Shown: positions 25,822 to 37,150 of the stretch, piece by piece
Position numbering within the stretch: the stretch's first letter is position 1
Layout: each line of letters starts with the position of its first letter
Assembly (NCBI GenBank): GCA_009823395.1
Contig: CM020503.1
Location: forward strand, 5,984,501 to 6,048,500
Reading direction: 5' to 3'
From: Thamnaconus septentrionalis
Taxonomy: Eukaryota > Chordata > Actinopteri > Tetraodontiformes > Monacanthidae
Length of the DNA stretch: 64,000 nt
Notes under the pieces: generated by a model
What the model was told of the DNA's origin: nothing
Database searches by the model: none
Seen by the model: only the letters and a program-made list of their open reading frames with translations
Program-made: the position numbers and the translations under genes

Positions 25822-26318
25822 CAATCTGACTGTCTCACGTGAATGTAGTCAGGCGTTTCGCCCTCCAAGTTCCAGTTCTTTCCAAAACACTTTCTACGGG
25901 CACTTTACATGATGGATGTAGGTCAGCGCATATTCCCACCACCTCAGAAAATTAACAAAAACACAAGCGAATGAGGCTGACCAGCAGTTTTTGCCCCTCA
26001 TACTGCAGCCACATGAACACACACAGAGACAGAGAGACGTAGGAGGTGCGACAGCACGCAATGATTTGCGAGGACGTTTGCGTGCAAAGGAGTTGTGTGT
26101 CTCAGGAGAGAGCGGCCTCCCTTCTGTCCTACAGAAATGACTCCATGCTGAGCAGCGGATCACCCCACAAAGCAAAGTTTGGTAGATGTGAAAGCCATTG
26201 TCCTATACTATTGGACAAAAAGGCCAGGCGATAGCTTGCGACATACTTTGCCTTTGTGTTTACCTGCTCAGTTTCTTCTCATCTTTACCGCCCTGTTGCC
26301 TTTAAGGCTTTCTGAAAG

Positions 26319-26339
26319 AAAAAAAAAAAAAAAAAAAAA
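26319..26339 (+). repeat. A21 homopolymer
   Basis: Run of 21 A followed by AAAAG units. It may be a retroposon tail, but no body is recognisable upstream. Confidence 0.85.
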
Positions 26340-26751
26340 GAAAAGAAAAAAGTTGTGAGTGGCACTAAGTCGCAGTTGTCACACATCACCACACAAGTGA
26401 GGAATGTGATGCTTGGGGGAGGTGGGAGTGCGGCTGGTTTTGACATGGGACACACAGGCATGCGAGTGAAATGCAAGAAGTATGTCGAGGCGTTGTGTTG
26501 TCGTCTCGTTTCATTGCCGTCTGACAGGTGGAACGCGGCCCTCTCGCCGTGCAGACATGCAAACTCGGTGGGCCTCACTTCCGCTCGTGCAAGTCCGGCG
26601 TGGGGGTTTTAGTCGTCCCGTGCTTCCGCCGCCACCCTATGGTTGGAAAGCAAGGCCTCGGAGAGGAGAGGGTGGAGGGAGGCGGTGGACGTCCAGCTGC
26701 ATCTTCCATTTGTAGCCAGGCTCACGTTGGAAGTTTTGCTGGAGTTGAATT

Positions 26752-27810
26752 TTAACAGTCCAGTGTGTAAACTTTAGCAGTCAGAGCCAGCAAGGCCTTC
26801 ACTGCTGGCCTAAACTTACTTTGAAAAGTACATTTTCCTATAAATATGATAATAAAGTTATTCTCCATTGTCTGTTCTTTTCATGACATATAATATAAAC
26901 TTGGTTCAGTGCTTCCGCTGTTGTGTATTACAGAGTTCTTATCCAATCATATTTCAGCTCAGATTCAGATTCAGATTCCTTTTATTTGCCATTGTGTAAA
27001 ACACATTGGAATTTGCTTTGGCAATTATATGAGTGCATTCAGTTCTTTTTTTTTCCACATATGTCAACTGACAGACATACAACACAGTGCAATGAAGAAA
27101 TAAACAAATAAACATATATATAATAGTATATATATAAAGTGCAGGTTGAGATCAGTAGTGCAAGGTATTTAGATATTGCTGGTGATAGCTGGTGTTGTCA
27201 GGTTCTATGAAATCTGCCTTCGGCCTTCAGTTAGCTGTAAGTTAGCTGTAAGTGAATGGACCACTGTCTGTTGCGATAGCCAATCAGATCTCAAATATGC
27301 AATGCCGAGACCAGGTAGCTGGCTTTACGCTGAACTTCACACGTGGGCGTCCTGTGATTGGAAAAGCCCTGAGAGACTCTAAGACTGAACTCAACCCAGA
27401 TTCTCGAACCTTAGTGTCATATTGAGGATACTATGAGGTGTATTCATTTTGGGGTGGACTAAATATGATGTCACTGATGGCCTAGGCGTGACATGCACGG
27501 CCCGCCACTGACTTTTATATCGGTAAAAGCATAACATACTGCCCATAAATACATGAATAAAAGTGTATACCCACAGTACAAAAAAAATAATCTGGTTTTC
27601 TTACCCCTAGAACACTTCTCATATATATAAGGGTATACATAGAGCAAGGGTCTTGCTGCTAGTTAGCTGCCATCTTGTACCACCATTTTTCAAGGAAGCC
27701 TGGTACTGAAGGAAGGCCACAGCCATAGTGGCCTACATACGAAACGCACTGTCAGGCAGGCTTCCTAAAATACCGGGATTCCCAAATAATTTTCCACACT
27801 GGACCTTTAA
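26752..27810. mobile_element. TTAA-bounded miniature element, interrupted
   Basis: The left end reads TTAACAGTCCAGTGTGTAAA and the right end (27789-27810) reads TTTTCCACACTGGACCTTTAA, which is its inverted match with TTAA at both outer limits. Ends of the form TTAAAGGTCCAGTGTGTAAG belong to a common fish miniature family. The part at about 27575-27680 (TTCTTACCCCTAGAACACTT, then CATATATATAAGGG, then GCTGCCATCTTGTACC) also fits that family's interior. TTAA is the piggyBac target, but other families share it. The interior is disturbed: a different repeat lies at 26958-27180, so the two arms are joined across inserted or unrelated DNA. Confidence 0.55.
26958..27180 (+). repeat. Candidate interspersed repeat inside the TTAA element
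   Basis: It starts with a short tandem (CAGATT x3, about 26959-26977), then CCTTTTATTTGCCATTGTG and AATTTGCTTTGGCA. It ends in an ACATATATATAATAG stretch and AGTAGTGCAAGGTATTTAGA. This order is one I associate with a repeat found many times in fish genomes, but I cannot assign it to a transposon class. Its position between the two arms of the flanking element suggests later insertion. Confidence 0.4.
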
Positions 27811-29160
27811 GGGCTCTCCAGTGTAACATTAGCCCCTCTGCACATTGACATGCAAATATAGGCAGGGGCATTCAGAATGTCTTGTACAGCTCATGTGACA
27901 CGCCAGACATCAGTTAAGAGCACGCCTCATGCATGTCCCATGTAATCCTCAACATGTCCTCCTGCTACAGACCCAAACCTTCCCAGTGTCGGGCCGCAGC
28001 CAACGCGAGTGCGCCGGAGCGCTGTACAGAAGGAGAAAATCAGAGTTTTGGACATGCTTGGAGGATCTGTGTGATTTTTAATGCCGGCTTCTCCATCTTG
28101 GAGAGTCTCAAGGCTAACTAAAATTGACAGGAAGGCCTGACGTCGACATGAGGGATTAAGTACAGTCTGCATTCTGAACGTCGCTCGGCTGCATGCATTA
28201 AATCGGTATGTTCGTCCTGATTCTTGCAGCGCACAGATTAGTCATAGAGGCAAACTGAAGAGGTCGCTCACAAGGACATTTCCATTGGTTCTCTCACATG
28301 AAAAGTTGAATACTCTCCATGAACTCTTAAGGTCTTTTCTCCCCGGCTGATAGTGACGTGACTGCGCATTCTGAAGGTGTGTTATGATTTATATGGTTTA
28401 TGTGGTTATGGTGTGTTATGGAAAGTGTGTGTATCGTTTTCCTCCGGTACGTAAATCCTTGAGGCACCTGAGTTTTTCACTTCGATTCTGGTCTATTTGT
28501 GACAAAGTGAACGACTGCGAACGTTTAGCGGAAGGGATTTTCGATTCTCACTTGCTAGCCGTTGAAAGACTTTAGTCTTTGAACCATTTCAAATGCAGTG
28601 TGGGTGAGGAGAATCCCATTTACAGGAAGGAACACTTTTAAACACATCCGACACCTTCATCAAGCGAATGCCCGGCTTGTTTGGGCTCAGTGACCATTTG
28701 TTCATCGATTTCCATCAATCTCCCTCCCGTTTTCCCCCTCAGATCTGTCACTTGATTTTCCCCCCACTTCAGTTCAGTTCAGTTCTGCGGCGGCTGAAAT
28801 GCTCTTAGTTATAAATCAAGCCTTAATGTCTCTGTTGAGGGAAAGAAATCTAGCCCCTTGGCCATGGTACAGCTTTATGTGGAAGCAATCTAAATGTGAA
28901 TGGCGTCATTTCTCTTTCAATGCCACATTTTGCACCGTGTGTATATACAGTATGTGATTTTTATAATGATGGCAAGCAAACGCAAAATGGTTCATTAGCA
29001 CAGCTTTTGCAAAAATAACTGATAAAGCCTGTGAGTGAATAAATCAATATGGGCAATTGCCACGGAAAAACCCTGAGCTTTGATAGAGAGATCCATTTTA
29101 TTCAGCTATTCTTACAAAGCTTTTATGATAGCATAAATTAGACTTTGTAACAGGACTAGA

Positions 29161-29161
<1 letters not shown>
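27811..29161. other. Non-coding stretch
   Basis: Unique DNA without a recognised gene. It includes a short CAGTT tandem (about 28770-28785). Frames are under 85 codons and unassignable. Confidence 0.55.

Positions 29162-29200
<39 letters not shown>
29162..29200. repeat. (TA)n microsatellite
   Basis: About 19 TA units, with a short ACATATATAA continuation. Confidence 0.96.
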
Positions 29201-29205
<5 letters not shown>

Positions 29206-30552
29206 TAATGTTTAACTGTGAACAGTGAGCCAAACAGCAGGTGCTAAGCTTTGTTCAACTAAACATCGGCTCCCTCTAAGTGCCGTGCTATACTTTTCCA
29301 GCAGTGGTAACACTAGCCAGCCTGATCAATGCTTCCACCCCCCAGCGAGAGGGCGCATACCACATGTCATGCACTGGCTGACATGGAAAAATAGAGGGTG
29401 GCAGATTGGCGGCCGACCCCTCCTTCCCGCAAAAACGCTGTCACCTACATCCAAGCAGAAGAACAGCCAAGTCCCAAAATGTCAGCAGACAATTACGCCG
29501 GGGCGTCTAATGCACCAGGGCAACATGATCCCGGAGACCTGACGTCAGAAGGGCCTAACCACCCACCAGCTGTTCCTGAAAAGGCGTTTGGAGAACGTGT
29601 TGTGTAAGAGGCAGAGTGAGGAAGGTGCCAGGTCCCGGTGTTAAATCAGGACTTTTAATTGGTTTAACCTCCCGCAACCTTCCGTAAAAACCACCGGGCC
29701 TGTTTTTTGGAACCGTTTGCATCCAACTATTTATCACTTTGTGGATTTTATTTTAAGAGCTTGTAATCCACAATTGAGTGCAACTGTAGAAGCCCTGCAT
29801 GCACCTACCAGGACTTTCAACTTGCTTTGTTGCAATGCTGAAGGCAGCCATGCTTAATTTAACAGCCTGTCTGGATGTGCACCGCAAAAAAAAAAAAAGA
29901 AATAAAAGAAATGTGATGAAGACGTCGCATCTAGTGAAATCTCCAAAAAAGCAGTGTCTCCCCTCACCAGGAGCCCCAGTGTGTCAACCCTGTCTGTGCT
30001 GCGGCGTTGCTGGACAGGGGCGCTAACGAGGCGGCGCTCACACCGGCTGGCTTTGTGGCGCGAAGTTGGCGAAGAAAAACACCAGGAGGGAGGAGGGAGA
30101 GCGAGATTGTATGCATGGAAACGGTTAGCCAAGCCCCAACAGTCTTTGCTTTGAACACGGCAACTTAGAAAAGGCTCCTCACTTGGGACACACTCGAACA
30201 ACAGCATCACCAACGCACGAGAGCATCCCGGGCCGGCTGCGAGTTACCACCCACCGTCTAGCGTCCGCATCTCTTCATCATCACACCTGCGAAAAGGGAG
30301 AAAAGCCATTAGACAGTTTAATTTTCTCCCCTCTCATTTTTTCCCCTCCTGGCGAAGAAAGATGATTTTTCAGAAACCTCTGACAGCCGAGCCTTTCGCA
30401 GGATTTAGTCCATCTGAAAACATGTGGTAAGCCTTGTGGAATGTTTCAAATGATTCCCAGATGTGGCGCCGCAGACAGGTTTAACCCATTCTGGTCTCCG
30501 CTCAGGAGGTATAAAGGAGGCTTTGCAGGGAGAGAGTCTGAGCAATATCAAA

Positions 30553-30584
<32 letters not shown>

Positions 30585-31251
30585 GGAGGGAAAGAAAAAA
30601 AAACTTTCATCCCTTTGTCGATTTTTGTTACTCTCAAAGCATTAGGGCTCACTGAACTGAGGTTTAATGTAATTTGCCATAAAGCTAAAAATGTAAGTGC
30701 TCTTATGCTGCATTACCCAAGAATAAAGAATGCAAGAGCGCCGCTTTTCTGTTCCAGATGACTCAGCAATCTCACAGACCTGGCAGTGTCGAGGAAAACA
30801 CCTTTATTTGGAATAATTCATACTCCCGACTGGGTGAACGCGAGTCTGCCTCGCTCGCCCCTGCCTCTCTCTCTCTCCCTCTCGCAGCGGAGCAACCGAG
30901 CGAAACGCTTCTCCCCTATCAGCCCCGAGGATCAGGGCGTTGAAAGTCGTCTGCTGCACTTTGCCATGTCAGGGAGGGAAGCGGGGGGGAATAAAAAACA
31001 CACACACGCATATTCGACGCCAAAGCTCGCTTCATGCTTCGTTGAACTTGGTCGTCATTGTTTGTGATTAAACCGGTGGCGGAGAAACACAAAGTTCCTG
31101 GAGTGTTTCATGAGGGATGTTGTTGCAGAAACACTCCCAAAGATGGCAGTTCTGATGAGATTGGGGGGGAGGCGCAAGAGAGGAGCCAAACAGGATGGAG
31201 CGAGTGAGCCGCTTAATATCCTATGAGCAACAAACTCAAGTGACCCCTGTT

Positions 31252-31254
<3 letters not shown>
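29201..31254. other. Non-coding stretch
   Basis: No gene recognised. It includes a second perfect CRE palindrome (29540-29547), an A-rich run (29886-29898), a GA tract (30553-30578) and moderately CpG-rich DNA (about 30000-30070, 30830-30960). Confidence 0.5.
30553..30578. repeat. (GA)n microsatellite
   Basis: Thirteen GA units, extended by a purine-rich run to about 30604. Confidence 0.95.
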
Positions 31255-31287
<33 letters not shown>

Positions 31288-31400
31288 TCCCTCGCTCTCT
31301 CTCTCTCTGTCTTCAGCTGGCTGCTCCCTCCTCCTCCTCCTCCTTCTCCTCCTCTACCTTTCTTTCCCTCTCCTCTCCTCTTCCCTCCCTCTTCTCTCAG
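31255..31400. repeat. (CT)n array and long pyrimidine tract
   Basis: (CT)n at 31256-31285 and 31291-31309, then a CCT/TTC-rich tract to 31400, with only brief purine breaks. It could form triplex DNA. It also makes a very strong polypyrimidine tract immediately before the CAG at 31398-31400. Confidence 0.9.
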
Positions 31401-31501
31401 CGGCCCAGCCAACGGTGAAACAGTTGTCCCGCACGCCCAGCAGACTGCCAGCCAGCCAGCCAGCGCGCTGGACCCGCTGCCATTGTACGCAATCATAGCC
31501 G
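31401..31501 (+). other. Candidate exon between acceptor- and donor-like sites
   Basis: A pyrimidine tract ending TTCTCTCAG (to 31400) is followed by 101 bp and then G|GTGAGGAA at 31501-31502, a fair donor. One frame is open throughout and reads GPANGETVVPHAQQTASQPA, then SALDPLPLYAIIAG. The other two frames contain stops. I recognise no protein family. Because the pyrimidine tract is largely a microsatellite, the acceptor may be accidental. A 5' untranslated exon is an equal possibility. Confidence 0.2.
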
Positions 31502-32167
31502 GTGAGGAAAAGTTGGGTACATGCAACACGATAGGATTGAGGGCTGAGGATGGGGGTGTTTGGAGGTGGAGGTGGAAGTGGAGGTGGATGGCGGGGCCGT
31601 CGGCACGGCGGCGGCTGGTTGGGCAGCCGAGACGGAGGGATCGGCTCGCTCTGCGAGGGTCTTAGCAGGATTCCTCGGACCATATGAGGCCGGCGAGGCT
31701 GCTGGGAAAGATTCTCGCTGCTTTGAGCCTCCACATGTGAGTGCACCGCAACATACACCACCCCTCCCCACCACCACCACCCCCTCTTTTTTTTCTTTTT
31801 TTTTTGTTTGCCTCCTCTTTCCACATGCCTCCCAAAGGAAAGGCCAGTGGTGTTTTTTTTGTTTTTTTTTTCTAAAGGAGCTCAAACAACTGCCAAAAGT
31901 CCAAATTTCAGCTCTTTATTTCTGAAGGGGAATCTGGAGTACGTTTTGCTTCCTCCTGTCGCACGCAAGCTCGCTCTCGCTCTCTCTCTCCCTCTCTCTC
32001 TCTCTTGCTCGCTCCATTCAGACGAGGACAAGGACACGGCTCCTTTTCACGAGGGACGGGAAAAGGTGTGTTATTGTTATGTAGCTTTCAGTTGTTGGAG
32101 AAAAAAAGAGGGACGTGTGAAAGTACAACAGGAGTTTAGTCACTGTGATTTATGAAGGTTTTTCTGG
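31502..32167. other. Non-coding stretch, GC-rich then CT-rich
   Basis: 31560-31740 is G-rich and then CpG-rich, with a donor-like CATGTGAGTG at about 31735. T-runs follow (31789-31806, 31853-31871) and a CT tract lies at 31976-32005. No domain is recognisable in its frames. Confidence 0.45.
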
Positions 32168-32240
32168 GGCGGCGCGGCAGTGCAGCAGCCAGTGCAGCAA
32201 CAAGGTTGTGGGTTGGATTCCAGGCTGGCTGACTGACTGG
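32168..32240 (+). mobile_element. 5' fragment of fish tRNA-derived SINE
   Basis: GGCGGCGCGGCAGTGCAG, then CAACAAGGTTGTGGGTTGGA with the B-box-like GGTTGGATTCC, correspond to the head of the SINE at 18565-18850, in opposite orientation. The body after about 32240 is not recognisable, so the copy is truncated or badly decayed. Confidence 0.5.
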
Positions 32241-33049
32241 CTGGATTAGGGATAAGGGACCATCATCAGCGTCGCAGCACAGTTACCCTGGCTGGGCGTT
32301 CAAAGTGATCCGTCTCATCAGCCTTCCACACCTCAGAGATGAACACATGTCCTTCTCATGTCGGTGCCAGGAAGTCATCGCCGACAGCTGCTGATCACCA
32401 CAGCACTAGTTTCATTTCCCCGATGTTCAATGAAACACCAAGTTACACTTGTGACATGTGGTTTGAGAAGTCTTTGCACAGCAAAGAAATATCAGATCAA
32501 CTATATTTTTTTTGTCTAGTTTAAGCAGGATAACATATGAAACCTGAACAAGCCAAAATACATACGCACAAAGATCTCACAACAGTCAGAGTGTAAAAAT
32601 CTTCTTCTGCTCTGCCTTTCAAGGAGTATCAAGGTTGAAAGCCAAATGTGTATTGATAGGAGTTGAAAACAGGCTAGATATGAATGTTTCCATTTTTGTA
32701 AAATAATAATTTGATTATTTCACAAAAATGGAAACCCATTTTCATGGTTAAGGCTGAGCCATGTTTACTGTGACACGTGCACCAGAGTGCGTGGCGCTGA
32801 TATCAAACACAACTCTCTGCATGTGGTTACATTTGCGAGACAACACGGTTCGATTAAAAGCCAGCAGCACTTCTTTCACTTTCTTTGTGTACCCACAAAT
32901 TGCACGGTGTCAGTAGTCGTCGTGTACGATCAGGCTCCCGAATCACCTGGTGGCCTCCATCCGCACAGCACCTCCATATCCACACACGACCAGTTTTCCA
33001 CTGTGGATGATCGTGGCGCCGCTCACCGACTCGTTCCCTTTCCCAGAAT
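32241..33049. other. Non-coding stretch with a strong hairpin
   Basis: Unique DNA. The notable item is the near-perfect inverted repeat at 32686-32735. No gene is recognised. Confidence 0.5.
32686..32735. repeat. Near-perfect 22-bp inverted repeat with 6-nt loop
   Basis: The left arm GTTTCCATTTTTGTAAAATA (continuing AT) at 32686-32707 and the right arm at 32714-32735 are reverse complements with one mismatch. The loop is AATTTG. The stem would be AT-rich and perfect enough to extrude as a cruciform or fold as RNA. It is shorter than a typical microRNA precursor and I recognise no mature microRNA in it. It could equally be a tiny terminal-repeat remnant. Confidence 0.85.
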
Positions 33050-33260
33050 CTAATCAGCAGAGGCCCAGAGAGTATGTCCCTTTAATTAGACCGCCCGCGA
33101 AAATAATGGCGCATTAATGACATTTCTATAGGGGGCCAATGAGCTGGAACAACAGAGGGAAGACTAAATCACAAATCAATTCCAACAAATGTAATTAAGG
33201 CTTAATTAGCCTCCGGGGCGTCATGGAGAGGATGGCGTGAAGGAGGAGAGACGGAGAAAT
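33050..33260. promoter_or_regulatory. Candidate enhancer: cluster of TAATTA sites
   Basis: Three perfect TAATTA palindromes (33083-33088, 33192-33197, 33203-33208) and a CATTAATGA site (33112-33120) lie within about 126 bp of repeat-free DNA with otherwise balanced composition. TAATTA is the optimal core for many Antennapedia-, LIM- and paired-class homeodomains. Chance expectation for one TAATTA in this length is about 0.03. Conservation is not testable here. Confidence 0.4.
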
Positions 33261-34266
33261 GCAGCGAGATTCCGACCAATGTGAGGCCTCGAAAACGCAG
33301 CCGTCTCTCTGACCAAGAACATGTTTTGTGCCGCACTTTGATCTCAGCCAAATGCTTGCAGTGCTTCAATTACCAGACCCACCAGCGATGTTTTGCGTGC
33401 ATTGGTCGTCGCACATGCTGAGGCAGTTTCCTCCATTTTATCAAGGCAGATTTAAAGAAGCCACAGAGGCTGGTGAGAGAAATGCTCGTTCTCTATAAAA
33501 ACAGCAGCGTGTACGGTTAAGCCCAGCAACATGCTGGTGTAAAAAGGAAAAGGGGAAGGGAAGGGGTGGAGAAAAACAACAGACAAGAGGGGAGGAAGAA
33601 GAAAAAAAAACACAAAACGCAGAAACCGCAGGGAGGCTTGGAGGGGAGCGGCCTCGCTGGATGGCGGATCACAAAAAAAACACAGACTCTTGTGCCAATA
33701 AATGAGCTTCATAAACTGCAATTAAAACCCTGGGCGCTAATTTAATGGAAATGGCTGCCAGTAAAGTGAAGAACAGTGTTGCAGAGGAACAAAGTAAGAG
33801 AGAATCAGAGACAGGCGGCAAAAGAGTGGAGTTGCTCTATTTTGGCAGATACTTCTTTTGCTTTTATCATCCATCGCGCTAATGCGAAACACATCCACGC
33901 TAATCCCACACACACACACACACAACAGCGATCCAGGGATATCCACGTGTAGACAGAACACACACGCTGGTTTTGGCCAATTAATGCGCGACAGCAACAA
34001 TTGCGAAGGACGCGCTTCAAACATGAATCGCTCAAAACAACTACGTGCATTCTGGGTTTGTATGCTCGCCGCCGCCGCCGTCTCCTGCAGTCCAGCACAG
34101 CGGGCCTCTGGCCCTCTGTTGTTTTAGAGGGGCTGAGGGGGCAGACAGACAGAATGAGGGGTCAGCACCTTAACACTACACACACACACACACACACACA
34201 AAGAATCCACTGCGATTAAAAAAAAAAAACCCTGCATGCCCCAAATGCTTCACGCTGTCAGTCAGT
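33261..34266. other. Non-coding stretch
   Basis: Includes a purine-rich tract (about 33540-33610), a short CA repeat (33906-33923), a GCC tandem (about 34067-34081) and a CA repeat (34177-34200). No gene is recognised. Confidence 0.5.
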
Positions 34267-34690
34267 TTAAAAGTCCCACAGTGAGAAAAGCCTTTCAGCC
34301 TGTGTTGTCAGTGAATGAGAAAAACCCCTCTGTCGATGCTTCTGCTGGCTCCACTTCTCAGACAGCCTGCTCCAAAGCATGCATTTCTGGAAACACGCCC
34401 TTTGTGATGTCACAAGGGCCACCAACAGGACATGTTTTCTTTCCACCTTCTAGTCACAATCCCATTGTTTTTTGGCTGGGGCTTAAAACTGGGAACTGTA
34501 AAGAGCCTCCTGCTTGATTTCTATGGAGTTGTCTAGTGTTTAGGGTTTAGCATGTGCGTTTCCTTCTTTTTGTCCACTTGAGTTGCAAGCAGAGCACTAG
34601 TTTTATCACAAAGGGGAAACACTTTTCCGGTAGGCTGCAAACAGAGGGTTAAATATGATATTAAATAGCACATCTAAAGGGGTTTTGCAT
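34267..34690 (+). mobile_element. TTAA-bounded miniature family, copy A
   Basis: The left end is TTAAAAGTCCCACAGTGAGA (34267). Internal landmarks shared with three other copies are CTTTGTGATGTCACAA (34402-34417) and GCAAACAGAGGGTTAAATAT (34637-34656). The right end is decayed. There is no transposase frame. See copies at 42636, 53468 and 59710. Confidence 0.6.
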
Positions 34691-36939
34691 CATTCATTAT
34701 AAAGAATAAAGATCTGATTATGGTGTGCAACGCTCTTGTTGCACAGGGGGTTGGGGGGGGTTCAAATTCCAGCAGTTTTCCTCGCAGAACGTCGTGTCAA
34801 CTGTCGGAAATTGTTGCGGGTTTCCCTCCGACGGCTGCAGCGAGGAGCCCGGGCGGCGCAGCGGAGGCCGCACGCCGCTGCGACGGCTGCATGCGATTTC
34901 CCTGTAAATCATCGCAGCTCTTCCCCCCCGAACAGGATGGGTGGTTTCCTCGCCTCTTCCTGGTTACAATTACTGCTGTGTACGGCCTGACCTCCAGTGC
35001 CACTCATCCTCCCCTCCCTCCTTCAAGTCTCGTTATATGGCAAAACTTTAAATGGCACCTGCATTAACTTTTGGGAGAGGGTTTTGTTGTGTTTTTTTTT
35101 TTTTTTTTGTTCTTTTAAATGTCAAGCACGTGGCAAATACCAGTAAAGTCAATCAGAAAGAAAGGCCTGGAAATAGTTCGGACCACAGACACTGGAGATA
35201 AAAGCGGCGGAGTGAGCTTTTCTAAATGTCAATGTACTTGTTTTCATTCTCTCTGTGGTTTTGGCGCCGTGAACCTTAAGAACCAAACACACCAGTAGGT
35301 CTCATCCCTGCGCACACTGGAACCACAGCAATGCACTGCGCACTGCACCGCTACGTCTCCTTTTTTTTTTTTTTTTTAATTGCCTATTGATTGTTTGGTC
35401 ACGCTGTGACCGAAAACACGCGAAACAATGGAGGCGAACCTGGAAGTGATGAGAGCCGCGGGCCGCAGTGCACGGCTGAGCAGGAGACGGTCTCAGAGGG
35501 GGGCGAGCATAAAGTAAACTCCGCTGGAGAGTAAATAAAGGGGATTTTTGGGAAAGAAAAAAAGGAAGGGAAAAAAGAAAACACAACAGCCGGCGATGGC
35601 TCCCAGAAGGGGGTCGGCTTTTACAAAGCGGGAGCCGGTACTTCTTTTGTTTATTATAGATTTTTATTGCAAAGTGGAAAAAAGAAGAAAGAGCCGTGTT
35701 GATACCCAGCCTGGGCATGAGAGACTCTTCTTTTGTACGAGGGAGAAACAGCGCAAGCTTTGCGACGGATGTTTGTGGTTTTCACCACCCAAATCCTCTG
35801 CTCTGTTTTTTTTTTTTTTTTTTTTTTTTCTTTGAAGAGTTTCCTGTGTAATTCACCTTCTCACTAAGAGGCCTCTGATTGCTCTCAGTGTGAGCTGGTG
35901 CACACAGTAGATATACCACCAAGTCCAAGTTTCGCTTCAGTAATAAGTGAGAATAACTCGGTGGTGGGGGAGGGAGGGAGGGTGTGCCAGCAAGAATGTT
36001 CACAAACAACCAGTGTTGGGTGAATGAATTACAAATTGATGCATGACAGTACTTGGATAAATATTTTTAATGGAACCTTGTGTATTTGGTCTTCGGTTTC
36101 TATATACTCATTTGTTCAGTTACGTTACCAAGATTAATCGGCTGCTTTATTTCTTTGATCTAATCAAACATTTATTCATGTTATTTTTTTTTTTTCAATG
36201 AGAAAAAGACAATCAGCCACAAATTTGCGTTTGCTTCTGTCCTGCACAGTTGCAGTTGGACAGAGGTGTTGCACATGCACTGTAGCAGTTCAGCTGAGGT
36301 GTCAAAATGGAAAAAAGGCAGGGTTTCCTTCAAGGAAACAATTGTATTATTTTGAGTATGTATGTGAAACGGACGTGGGTTGTGTTGTATTTTTTTTTTT
36401 TTTTTTTTTAAACAGTGCAGGTACGACTGTTTGGAGTCGTGTGAAACCTCCCTGCGTGTGTTGGAGAAGCACATTCACTTCAGGCAGGTGTTGGTAGAAC
36501 ACGAGATGTGTCTCAAATCACATGAACCTGTACCCGACACCTAATAGGTTTCAGTGCACTAGGGTGTCAAGATAAAGTGAAATATTTCACATCTTGTGTA
36601 ACATTGTCAGGTGCTTCTGTTCCCGTGGTTTATTTATTTATTTTTTTAACAAAAACACAAATTTTTATATTACCTTTTTTTTAGGCCATTGACACACAAC
36701 GCTGCCACTCATTGACTGTCAGGAGACACAAAGCTTTTTTAAAGAAAGCCAACACAATGTGGATCCCGAGAATCCCAAACAGCTTTGAAGTTTTCTTGGT
36801 GACACAAGAGCAACTCAAGACGTCTCTCTCACTATCTCTGTACCTGATGACTTTATACAGTATCCAAATCAAATCACGTTGGAATAAAGTAACGCACTAC
36901 CCTGCACTGACGCCGAGCAGGACACAGAGCGGAGACTCT
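34691..36939. other. Non-coding stretch
   Basis: Contains a GC-rich patch (34790-34900), several T runs (about 35090-35109, 35360-35377, 35806-35829, 36183-36196, 36391-36409) and otherwise unique DNA. No gene is recognised. Frames up to 138 codons are without identifiable domains. Confidence 0.5.
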
Positions 36940-37150
36940 CCTTAATAATTCTATTCCTGTTATCAGAGCACAGCAGGTTAATAAGAACAATTATCTCCTA
37001 AGAGCGCACAGTGCAGTTCAATCTCCTCTTGGCAACGCTCGCACGGTGACTCATTGCGCACAGACACGCAAATGGGAAATGATACCCGCACATAAAGATC
37101 AGTCGGGATCAGATGTTGCTTATCTGTGACTCGCGCCGCTTTTTTCCCAG
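36940..37150. promoter_or_regulatory. Candidate regulatory block
   Basis: Repeat-free, balanced DNA with TTATCAGAG and GCTTATCTGTG (GATA-type cores on the minus strand), GAACAATTATC (SOX-like ACAAT), GTGACTCATT (AP-1-like TGACTCA) and ACGCAAATGGG. The individual sites are weak evidence. The grouping and the lack of repeats resemble a conserved non-coding element. Confidence 0.28.

Larger units (their letters stand above)
23049..26751. other. Non-coding stretch with CpG-rich centre
   Basis: About 23830-24300 is pyrimidine-rich and then CpG-rich, ending in a G run (24298-24309). Overlapping frames on both strands up to 241 codons lie here but have biased, low-complexity composition. From 24400 to 25200 the DNA is AT-rich. 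A minus-strand frame at 25215-25556 is listed separately. An ATT array (25776-25820) and a run of 21 A (26319-26339) follow. Confidence 0.45.

Noticed and set aside
36013..36060. Possible hAT left end (CAGTGTTGGGTGAATG)
   Set aside because: No inverted partner or target duplication was found downstream, so it remains a chance or solo match.
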